A DNA stretch of 13,138 bases from an uncultured Eudoraea sp. (lineage in GTDB: Bacteria > Bacteroidota > Bacteroidia > Flavobacteriales > Flavobacteriaceae): NCBI GenBank assembly GCA_905479615.1, contig CAJQNH010000060.1, forward strand, positions 1 through 13,138. Reading direction: 5' to 3'. The notes below the pieces were generated by a model, which was not told the origin of the DNA, ran no database searches, and was given only the letters and a program-made list of their open reading frames with translations. Both the position numbers and the translations under genes were made by a program. Positions 6,724 to 13,138 of this stretch are shown here, in pieces; the first letter of the stretch is position 1; each line of letters opens with the position of its first letter.

Positions 6724-8496
6724 TTAATGCCCATAGATTTGGTTGTAGAGGGCTATATACTTTTCTTTAATAATCTTTCGGCGAAGTTTCATAGTAGGGG
6801 TGAGGTGGCCTCCGTCAACACTCCAGACATCAGGGGTAAGTCTAAACTGCTTAATTTTTTCCCATTTAGCAAATTTTTTATTGGCGTGATCAACTTCTTC
6901 CTGAAACCTGGCCAAAACTTTTGGATTAACAACACATTCGGCATTGGTTCCCAAATTAACATTGTGTCTTACAGCCCATTCTACTAAAAACTCAAAATTG
7001 GGTTGAATCAGCGCAGAAGGCATTTTCTCACCTTCACCAACAACCATAATTTGTTCAATAAATCTGGATTGTTTAAATCGGTTTTCCAATACCTGAGGTG
7101 CTACATATTTGCCTCCGGAGGTTTTAAACATTTCCTTTTTACGGTCTGTAATCCTAAGAAAACCATCGGCATCAATTTCACCAATATCACCTGTGTGAAA
7201 AAAACCATTTTTTAGTACTTCAGCACTTTTTTGGGCATCTCTGTAATAACCCATCATCACTTGCGGACCTCTGATGCAAATCTCGCCATCAGCTTCAATC
7301 TTTACTTCAGTACGGCCTATGGGTTTGCCTACACTTCCTATCTTAAAGCCGTTTTTACGCATGTCATTTACTGAGACAACCGGAGAGGTTTCCGTAAGCC
7401 CGTAACCTTCCATAAGACCCATTTCAGCAGCATTAAAAATTCTGGCCAATCTGGGTTGTAAGGCCGCACTTCCAGATGCAATAAGATCAAGATTTCCCCC
7501 AAGGCCAGCTTTCCATTTGCTAAAAATTAACTTACGGGCCAGTTTGAGTTGTTGCTCATACCACCATCCGTTTTGACCATATGGCTCATATCTAAGCCCA
7601 ACTTTTACCGCCCAAAAAAACAAGAATTTCTTAATTCCTTTTAAGTCAGCACCCTTTGCAATAATCTTATCGTAGACCTTTTCTATAAGTCTGGGAACAG
7701 CAGTCATGACATGGGGCTCAATCTCTTTTAAATTTTCACTAATCGTTTCAAGTGATTCAGCGAAATAGATAGAGACACTTCTATACTGATACAAATACAT
7801 AAGCATCCGTTCATAAATGTGGCAAACTGGTAAGAAACTAAGCGCTTTAACTGCGCCGTCAGCAATTGGCAACCTGAACGAACTTTCGAGGGCATTACTC
7901 ACTATGTTATCATGGGAAAGCATAACTCCTTTTGGCCTTCCCGTCGTTCCAGACGTATAAATTAAAGTGGCCAGATCCTCCGGTTTTACAGAATCTTTAA
8001 GCTTTTCAACTTCATTCTGGTTTGACTCGTCTTTTCCTAGTTGTAATATTTCTTTCCAGTTCTTACAGTGCCCGAGTTCATCAAAAGAGTATATTTCCTT
8101 TAAGGAAGGAACTTTATCCTTTACCATCCTGACTTTTTCATAAACCTCTCTGCAGGATACAAAGCAATAAACACATTCTGCATGGTTAAGAACGTAAGTA
8201 TAGTCCTCTTTAGAAATCGTGGGATAAATAGGCACATTTTGAGCTCCTAGCTGCAAAATACCGATATCCATTATATTCCATTCCGTTCGGTTAGTCATGG
8301 ATATCAGTGCAATCTTGTCATTGGGTTTTACACCTAATTTTAGTAAACCCCTACTTACTGTATTTGCCTTATCTATATACTCCCTGGTAGAAGTTGCGAT
8401 CCATTCCCCATTATATTTTGTTATCAGGGATTTCTTAAGATCAAATTTTTCTAATTGGTAATAAGGAAAATCAAAAAGACGGGTTATATCTTGCAT
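6724..8496 (-). CDS. Long-chain acyl-CoA synthetase (AMP-forming)
   Basis: ANL-superfamily ligase of about 590 residues that activates fatty acids to acyl-CoA through an acyl-adenylate. Motifs, numbered from the chosen ATG: P-loop LIYTSGTTGRPKGVMLSH (178-195); EGYGLTETSP (363-372); HTGDIGEIDADGFLRITDRKKE (434-455), with ribose-binding Asp437 and hinge Arg452; and the C-terminal catalytic Lys570 in LTPTMKLRR. The insertion rich in aromatic residues around 290-325 is typical of the COG1022 (FAA1-like) long-chain type rather than E. coli FadD. I chose the ATG at 8496; a TTG at 8502 would add only two residues, and neither has a strong Shine-Dalgarno. It lies upstream of marR, 138 bp away on the same strand, and supplies acyl-CoA to the enzymes encoded there. 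It may share transcripts with them by read-through, but the palindrome and -7 box between them argue for separate control. Confidence 0.92.
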   Translation of the reverse strand: MQDITRLFDFPYYQLEKFDLKKSLITKYNGEWIATSTREYIDKANTVSRGLLKLGVKPNDKIALISMTNRTEWNIMDIGILQLGAQNVPIYPTISKEDYTYVLNHAECVYCFVSCREVYEKVRMVKDKVPSLKEIYSFDELGHCKNWKEILQLGKDESNQNEVEKLKDSVKPEDLATLIYTSGTTGRPKGVMLSHDNIVSNALESSFRLPIADGAVKALSFLPVCHIYERMLMYLYQYRSVSIYFAESLETISENLKEIEPHVMTAVPRLIEKVYDKIIAKGADLKGIKKFLFFWAVKVGLRYEPYGQNGWWYEQQLKLARKLIFSKWKAGLGGNLDLIASGSAALQPRLARIFNAAEMGLMEGYGLTETSPVVSVNDMRKNGFKIGSVGKPIGRTEVKIEADGEICIRGPQVMMGYYRDAQKSAEVLKNGFFHTGDIGEIDADGFLRITDRKKEMFKTSGGKYVAPQVLENRFKQSRFIEQIMVVGEGEKMPSALIQPNFEFLVEWAVRHNVNLGTNAECVVNPKVLARFQEEVDHANKKFAKWEKIKQFRLTPDVWSVDGGHLTPTMKLRRKIIKEKYIALYNQIYGH

Positions 8497-8588
8497 ACTC
8501 AATTTCTGAATGGTAATTGCAAAATAAGAAAAGGGAACGGTATTATAAAGCAGGATTACTAAAAAAAGAGCTTAATTTCTTATAATTT

Positions 8589-8622
8589 GATAATAAAATA
8601 CGATCCTGTAATAAATATGATC
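8589..8622. repeat. Imperfect tandem repeat upstream of the acyl-CoA synthetase gene
   Basis: Two adjacent 17-bp units, 8589-8605 and 8606-8622, share the segments TAATAAAATACGATC and TAATAAATATGATC, differing by one base and one single-base gap. They lie in the AT-rich intergenic region 8497-8642 between the GNAT stop and the acyl-CoA synthetase start. They could be paired binding half-sites on one face of the helix, but AT-rich DNA produces such matches by chance. Confidence 0.3.
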
Positions 8623-8642
8623 TTAAAACGTCAATTAACCAT

Positions 8643-9125
8643 TTAGTGCAAATGGAGTTTCATGCCCTCATGAGATGCAATGAAGCCTAGTTTTTTATAA
8701 AATTTCAAGGCTGCATCTCTTTTTTTGTCCGTAGTAAGCTGCACTACATGCGCTCCTCTTTTTTTAGCGCGATCTGTTGCCCATTGAATAAGTTCCTGCC
8801 CAATTCTTTTATTCCTGTAATTCTCATGTACTCTAACAGCTTCAATTTGTGCTCTTATACCTCCCTGATAGGTTAGATATTGAATAAAGCTTAGTTGTAA
8901 AGTGCCAATTACCTCCCCGGAGTTGCTTAACATTACCATTAATTCCTGATTTTGGTCAGAATTAATTTTGTCAAATGCATTTATATACTCATCAGGTAAA
9001 GGAGTTTTGAAGTTTTCCCTTAACCTGCCTAATTCATCATCAGCTATGAGTTCTACAATGGCTGGTACGTCCTTTTGATTGGCCCTGCGAATAATCAAGA
9101 TACTTCGTTTTGTTTTTCTATCCAT
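8643..9125 (-). CDS. GNAT-family N-acetyltransferase
   Basis: A 160-residue single-domain GNAT protein; the acetyl-CoA site is recognisable but the substrate is not. The first strand and helix are IIRRANQKDVPAIVELI (11-27). Motif A is IEAVRVHENYRNKRIGQELI (94-113), where the pyrophosphate loop R-x-x-G-x-G/A reads RNKRIG (104-109), with Arg in place of the first Gly. Motif B follows as LTTDKKRDAALKFYKKLGF (130-148), the usual Y-x-K-x-GF ending. The pattern is reminiscent of small-molecule acetyltransferases such as PhnO, but this is not enough to name a substrate. The ATG lies 31 bp inside the end of purL in another frame, so translation is probably coupled to purL. No Met occurs between residue 1 and the start of the fold, which supports this start unless a non-ATG codon near residue 8 is used. 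Confidence 0.85.
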   Translation of the reverse strand: MDRKTKRSILIIRRANQKDVPAIVELIADDELGRLRENFKTPLPDEYINAFDKINSDQNQELMVMLSNSGEVIGTLQLSFIQYLTYQGGIRAQIEAVRVHENYRNKRIGQELIQWATDRAKKRGAHVVQLTTDKKRDAALKFYKKLGFIASHEGMKLHLH

Positions 9126-12100
9126 TTTCTGGCGTTAGTAAACGCCTCTAACCAGGGTGATATTTGGTCGTCTCTATCCCTGGGGTAATATGCCCAGTTC
9201 CAAGGAAAAATAGAACGCTCTATATGTGGCATGGTCACCAAATGCCTACCTGTTTTATCGCACATCATAGCGGTGTTAAAATCACTTCCATTGGGATTAG
9301 CAGGATAATCACTATAACCATATTTGGCAACAACGGCGTAATTTTCTTCGGTCAGTGGAAGACTAAATTTCCCTTCACCATGTGATATCCAAACCCCAAG
9401 AGTTGTTCCTGAAAGAGAAGCAAGCATTACCGAATTATTGTCTTCAATCTTCACAGAGGTGAAACTGCTCTCGTGCTTATGTGAATTGTTAAAAGTCATT
9501 TTGCCATGAACTTCATGTTCCGGATTCACTAATCCCAATTCCATAAAAAGCTGGCATCCGTTACATATTCCAACAGATAAAGTATCCGTCCTGTCAAAAA
9601 AGTTTATAAGTGATTGCCTTGCCTTTTCATTATATTTAAACGCTCCTGCCCAGCCCTTCGCACTTCCCAAAACATCAGAGTTTGAGAATCCGCCTACTGC
9701 ACCTATGAATTGAATATCTTCCAGGGTTTCCCTCCCCGAAATGAGGTCGGTCATGTGAACGTCCTTGACATCAAATCCGGCAAGGTACATTGCATTGGCC
9801 ATTTCACGCTCAGAATTACTGCCTTTTTCCCTTATTATTGCTGCCTTCGGACGTTTTATATTTTCTGCATTTCTTTCGGGATGATTATTTTGAAAATATG
9901 CAGGGAAGTTAAAATTCAGAGGTTGTTTTTTGTAATTTTCATATCTTGATTTCGCAAGATTATCAGAGGTTTGTCTCTTGTCTAAGAGATAAGACGTTTT
10001 ATACCAGGTATCCCGCAAACTGCTAATATTCATACCTATTTCAACTTCTTGATTTTTTAAGTTCAATTCAGGTTGTTGGATAACTCCCCCTATTTTATTA
10101 TAATCTATTCCGGCCTCATGCAATTTTACCTCTACTGAATCATCTTTGGCTTGAAAAACCAATCCGGAATTTTCGGCAAAAAGTAATTTGATGGTGTCTT
10201 TTTCTCCCAGATTAGTAAGATCCAAGGAAGCACCCAGATCAACATCGGCAAAACACATTTCCAGGAGTGTGGTTATCAATCCACCTGAAGCAACATCATG
10301 GCCAGCTACAATTTGTCCGTCTTTTATCAATTCCTGAAGCGTGTTAAATACAGTGATGACATATGCCGATTCTTTAATTGTAGGGGTATTATCACCAATT
10401 CTATTGAGGATTTGAGCAAAAGAAGATCCGCCTAACTCATATTCATCCTGCGAGATGTTAACATAGTAAATACTTCCAGCACCACTTAGAAATACAGGTT
10501 CAACTACATTGGTAATATCCGTGCAATTTGCTGCTGCTGAAATTATTACCGTGCCTGGAGCAATAACTTCTTCATCCTTGTATTTTTGTTTCATGGATAA
10601 TGAATCCTTGCCGGTTGGGACATTGATCCCAAGTTCAATGGCAAAGTCAGATATAGCTTTTACTGCTTCATACAATCTGGCATCTTCTCCTTTATTTCTG
10701 CATGGCCACATCCAATTAGCTGAGAGAGCAACCGATTTTAAGCCGTCTTTTAGAGGTGCCCAGACAATATTTGAAAGGGCTTCGGCAATACTGTTCCTGC
10801 TACCTGCGACAGGATCAATTAATCCGCTTATTGGGGAATGACCAATCGAAGTCGCAATACCTTCCTGGCCTTTGAAATCCAATGCCATGACACCACAGTT
10901 ATTCAGGGGTAATTGCAAAGGTCCGGCACACTGCTGTTTGGCAACCTTGCCGCCAACACATCGGTCTACCTTATTTGTTAACCAATCCTTACAGGCAACA
11001 GCTTCAAGCTGAAGGACTTGATCAAGGTAGTCATGAAAAAATTCTATTTTATAATCTGTTCCCTGATATTTCCTGTCGACTGTACTATCATCCATAATCG
11101 TTTTTGGAGAACTGCCAAACATGTCCGAAAGCTCAAGATCCATTGGCTTTGTTCCTTTTGTTTCGGATTCAAAAGTGAATCTATTGTCTCCGGTAACATC
11201 CCCAACATCATAAATAGGAGAGCGTTCCCTGTCGGCGATTCGGTGTAATAACCCCATGTTTTCGGCTCCCATCACGAGCCCCATGCGTTCCTGAGATTCA
11301 TTCCCTATAATTTCCTTGGCAGAAAGTGTAGGGTCTCCAATGGGGAGTTTATCCAAATCAATTTTACCTCCTGTCTCTTCCACTAATTCTGATAAACAGT
11401 TTAAATGTCCGCCGGCACCGTGATCATGAATGGATACTATGGGATTCTCCTTGCTTTCCACAAGGCCCCGTATTGCATTAGCCGCGCGTTTTTGCATTTC
11501 CGGGTTCGATCGTTGTACGGCATTTAATTCTATAGACGAACTAAATTCACCAGTATCAGCGCTTGAAACGGCAGCACCGCCCATTCCTATGCGGTAATTA
11601 TCACCGCCAAGAATAACTATTTTATCTCCTTTTTTTGGAGTTCCTTTTAGGGCCTGGTCTGCTTTGCCATAACCAATTCCTCCGGCAAGCATAATAACCT
11701 TATCATATCCCAATTTTCTGGAGTGTTCTTCGTGCTCAAAAGTCAATAAAGATCCTGATATTAAGGGTTGACCAAATTTGTTGCCAAAATCAGAAGCGCC
11801 ATTAGAAGCTTTTATAAGAATATCCATGGGGGTTTGGTATAACCATGGTCTTTCCTCCATTCCTTTCTCCCATGACCTGTTTTTTTCCAGGCGTGAATAT
11901 GAGGTCATATATACGGCGGTTCCTGCGATGGGCAATGAACCTTTACCTCCTGCCAATCGATCCCTTATCTCACCTCCAGAACCAGTAGCTGCCCCATTAA
12001 AAGGCTCTACGGTAGTTGGAAAGTTGTGTGTCTCGGCTTTGAGTGAAATAACAGAGTCAAATTCACTTTCCTGATAGTAGTCTGGTTTGTCAGCAGTTTT

Positions 12101-12772
12101 TGGAGCGAATTGAACCACCTTAGGGCCTTTTACAAAAGCCACATTGTCTTTATATGCTGATACAATTTCATTCGGATTTTCTTTAGCTGTTTTTTTTATT
12201 AGCTTGAAAAGTGAGGAAGACATTTCTTTACCATCAATAACAAAAGCCCCGTTAAAAATTTTATGCCTGCAATGTTCAGAATTTATCTGACTGAATCCAA
12301 AGACTTCAGAATCTGTTAATTTACGACCTATTTTTTTTGATAATCCTTCGAGATATTCAACTTCATCCGGGCTCAGGGCCAACCCTTCTTCCTTATTATA
12401 TTTGGAAATATCATCAATTTCAAGAATAGGATGAGGTGCAACTTCAATACTATAAATCTCCTGATTTAACTCTTGGTACTTTTGCGAGAGCATTGGATCA
12501 AAATCTTTAAAGTTTTCATCCACATGTGAAAATTCTTCTATTCTAAGAATTCCGAAAACCCCCATATTCTGAGTTATTTCTGTGGCATTAGTACTCCAGG
12601 GGGTAATCATAGCTGCCCGGGGTCCAACAAAAAAGGCGTCTATAGACGCCACATTTATTCTGGGTTGGTTTCCAAATAACCAGCTAAGTTTCTCAATGTC
12701 TTTTTCGGTAAGTTCTTGTTTAGTTTGTACTGCAAAAACTTTAGTGCTGAGGTCTCCAAAGAATTGAATCAT
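9095..12772 (-). CDS. purL: Phosphoribosylformylglycinamidine synthase, single-chain large type
   Basis: FGAM synthase, fourth step of purine synthesis: FGAR + glutamine + ATP to FGAM + glutamate. At 1225 residues it is the large one-chain form of Proteobacteria and eukaryotes (E. coli about 1295), not the PurS/PurL/PurQ complex of Gram-positives. Domain order: PurS-like N-terminal domain (about 1-120), linker (about 125-172) ending in SQINSEHCRHKIFNG (161-175), the first AIRS-type half with KAETHNFPTTVEPFNGAATG (245-264) and SIHDHGAGG (447-455), the second half with GHDVASGG (824-831), then a class I glutamine amidotransferase (about 975-1220). The triad is complete: Cys1070 in SVGICNGCQ, and His1183 and Glu1185 in MPHIERS. 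Ammonia made at the C-terminal domain is channelled to the synthase site. The 3' end overlaps the GNAT start by 31 bp. The ATG at 12772 begins the N-terminal domain as expected. Confidence 0.97.
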   Translation of the reverse strand: MIQFFGDLSTKVFAVQTKQELTEKDIEKLSWLFGNQPRINVASIDAFFVGPRAAMITPWSTNATEITQNMGVFGILRIEEFSHVDENFKDFDPMLSQKYQELNQEIYSIEVAPHPILEIDDISKYNKEEGLALSPDEVEYLEGLSKKIGRKLTDSEVFGFSQINSEHCRHKIFNGAFVIDGKEMSSSLFKLIKKTAKENPNEIVSAYKDNVAFVKGPKVVQFAPKTADKPDYYQESEFDSVISLKAETHNFPTTVEPFNGAATGSGGEIRDRLAGGKGSLPIAGTAVYMTSYSRLEKNRSWEKGMEERPWLYQTPMDILIKASNGASDFGNKFGQPLISGSLLTFEHEEHSRKLGYDKVIMLAGGIGYGKADQALKGTPKKGDKIVILGGDNYRIGMGGAAVSSADTGEFSSSIELNAVQRSNPEMQKRAANAIRGLVESKENPIVSIHDHGAGGHLNCLSELVEETGGKIDLDKLPIGDPTLSAKEIIGNESQERMGLVMGAENMGLLHRIADRERSPIYDVGDVTGDNRFTFESETKGTKPMDLELSDMFGSSPKTIMDDSTVDRKYQGTDYKIEFFHDYLDQVLQLEAVACKDWLTNKVDRCVGGKVAKQQCAGPLQLPLNNCGVMALDFKGQEGIATSIGHSPISGLIDPVAGSRNSIAEALSNIVWAPLKDGLKSVALSANWMWPCRNKGEDARLYEAVKAISDFAIELGINVPTGKDSLSMKQKYKDEEVIAPGTVIISAAANCTDITNVVEPVFLSGAGSIYYVNISQDEYELGGSSFAQILNRIGDNTPTIKESAYVITVFNTLQELIKDGQIVAGHDVASGGLITTLLEMCFADVDLGASLDLTNLGEKDTIKLLFAENSGLVFQAKDDSVEVKLHEAGIDYNKIGGVIQQPELNLKNQEVEIGMNISSLRDTWYKTSYLLDKRQTSDNLAKSRYENYKKQPLNFNFPAYFQNNHPERNAENIKRPKAAIIREKGSNSEREMANAMYLAGFDVKDVHMTDLISGRETLEDIQFIGAVGGFSNSDVLGSAKGWAGAFKYNEKARQSLINFFDRTDTLSVGICNGCQLFMELGLVNPEHEVHGKMTFNNSHKHESSFTSVKIEDNNSVMLASLSGTTLGVWISHGEGKFSLPLTEENYAVVAKYGYSDYPANPNGSDFNTAMMCDKTGRHLVTMPHIERSIFPWNWAYYPRDRDDQISPWLEAFTNARKWIEKQNEVS

Positions 12773-12804
12773 GGAACTTATTACAAATTAGGATTAAGAA
12801 AACA

Positions 12805-12812
12805 CAAATTTA
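12805..12812 (-). promoter_or_regulatory. Candidate -7 promoter element of purL
   Basis: On the - strand the octamer reads TAAATTTG, matching the Bacteroidetes -7 consensus TAnnTTTG. It lies 32 bp upstream of the purL ATG, which would give a 5' leader of about 26 nt, too short for a purine riboswitch. No TTG is seen at the -33 distance. The whole gap 12773-12871 holds no other recognisable element and no clear terminator for the preceding methyltransferase gene. Confidence 0.45.
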
Positions 12813-12871
12813 CATTATTAATATGGGTTTTTTTAAGAGAAAAGTTAACAGTTTTCAAATGCAATTGTTCA

Positions 12872-13138
12872 TTACTTCCTAATCATTCTAGCCATATAGA
12901 AACCGTCAAATCCGCTTTCTGAGGCATAAATGTTCACTTCTTTTTCCATAGAGAATACTTTTCCTTCATCTGAATCTAAGAATTGTTTCACCTGCTCCGT
13001 ATTTTCCTGAGGCAGAATAGAACAAGTAACATATACAAGTTTACCACCTTCTTTTACCATTTTGCTGTAATTTTTCAGTATTTCCTGCTGTACTTTGGTA
13101 ATCTTGGCCAGAAATTCAGGCTGTAATTTCCACTTGGC
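12872..13138 (-). CDS. NOP2/RsmB-type rRNA cytosine-C5 methyltransferase, C-terminal part, 5' end outside window
   Basis: The frame stays open from the stop at 12872 to the window edge, so the Met at 13060 is internal and 88 C-terminal residues are visible. The sequence GGKLVYVTCSILPQEN holds motif VI of the SAM-dependent RNA m5C methyltransferases; the Cys of TCS (visible residue 39) is the nucleophile that attacks C6 of the target cytosine. The final SGFDGFYMARMIRK is the usual C-terminal GFDGFF/YxA motif of the family. The leading AKWKLQPEF matches the segment after motif IV (HPDIKW in RsmB). By analogy it methylates a cytosine in rRNA, with RsmB (16S C967) as the best-known member, but the RNA target cannot be told from this fragment. 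It runs in the same direction as purL, 99 bp upstream of it, and is probably a separate unit given the candidate purL promoter. Confidence 0.88.
   Translation of the reverse strand, partial: AKWKLQPEFLAKITKVQQEILKNYSKMVKEGGKLVYVTCSILPQENTEQVKQFLDSDEGKVFSMEKEVNIYASESGFDGFYMARMIRK

Noticed and set aside
8497..8502. TTG start for the acyl-CoA synthetase at 8502
   Set aside because: An ATG two codons later gives the same protein without a rare start codon, and no ribosome-binding site favours the TTG.
9164..12767. Several + strand ORFs of 60-110 codons antisense to purL
   Set aside because: They overlap a full-length, motif-complete purL, have no family resemblance and no promoter or RBS; they are frame shadows. 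The same applies to the + strand ORFs over fadE, fadA, fadN, marR and the synthetase gene.
12773..12871. Possible purine riboswitch or terminator in the gap before purL
   Set aside because: The predicted leader is only about 26 nt, no conserved purine aptamer or GC stem is visible, and the weak GAAAA...TTTTC pairing is too short to support a terminator.
1..13138. Mobile element, defence system, CRISPR array, tRNA or rRNA
   Set aside because: All coding space is taken by housekeeping or fatty-acid genes in tidy order. No transposase, integrase, spaced repeats or RNA-gene features were seen.

Overview
The window is a stretch of ordinary chromosome from a member of the Bacteroidetes, most likely a marine-type flavobacterium. 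The DNA is AT-rich, Shine-Dalgarno sequences are weak or absent, two upstream regions carry the Bacteroidetes -7 promoter element TAnnTTTG, and the M49 peptidase and the marR-led beta-oxidation set look flavobacterial. These are judgements from pattern and memory; no database search was run.

Layout. At the left edge is the 3' end of a dipeptidyl-peptidase III-type (M49) zinc peptidase on the + strand (1-609). It converges on the rest of the window, which is entirely on the - strand, and a perfect 26-bp palindromic terminator (640-665) separates the two. Read in the direction of transcription (right to left), the - strand carries: the C-terminus of a NOP2/RsmB-type rRNA cytosine-C5 methyltransferase (12872-13138, cut by the edge); purL (9095-12772); a GNAT acetyltransferase overlapping the purL end by 31 bp; a long-chain acyl-CoA synthetase (6724-8496); and a compact operon marR - fadN - fadA - fadE (6585 down to 691).

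How the genes work together. The acyl-CoA synthetase activates fatty acids to acyl-CoAs. FadE oxidises them to enoyl-CoA. The FadN fusion hydrates these and oxidises the hydroxyacyl-CoA. The thiolase FadA releases acetyl-CoA. A complete beta-oxidation spiral is therefore encoded in about 8 kb; no electron-transfer flavoprotein is seen. The order fadN-fadA-fadE and the HAD-first domain order of FadN match the Bacillus subtilis fadNAE operon, but here a MarR-family regulator heads the operon. PurL is the single-chain, large-type FGAM synthase of purine synthesis.

The most interesting non-coding element is a perfect 34-bp palindrome (6613-6646) directly abutting a TAnnTTTG -7 box (6605-6612) just upstream of marR. 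It is a strong candidate operator by which MarR represses its own beta-oxidation operon. I see no defence system, mobile element, CRISPR array or RNA gene. No gap between genes exceeds 150 bp.
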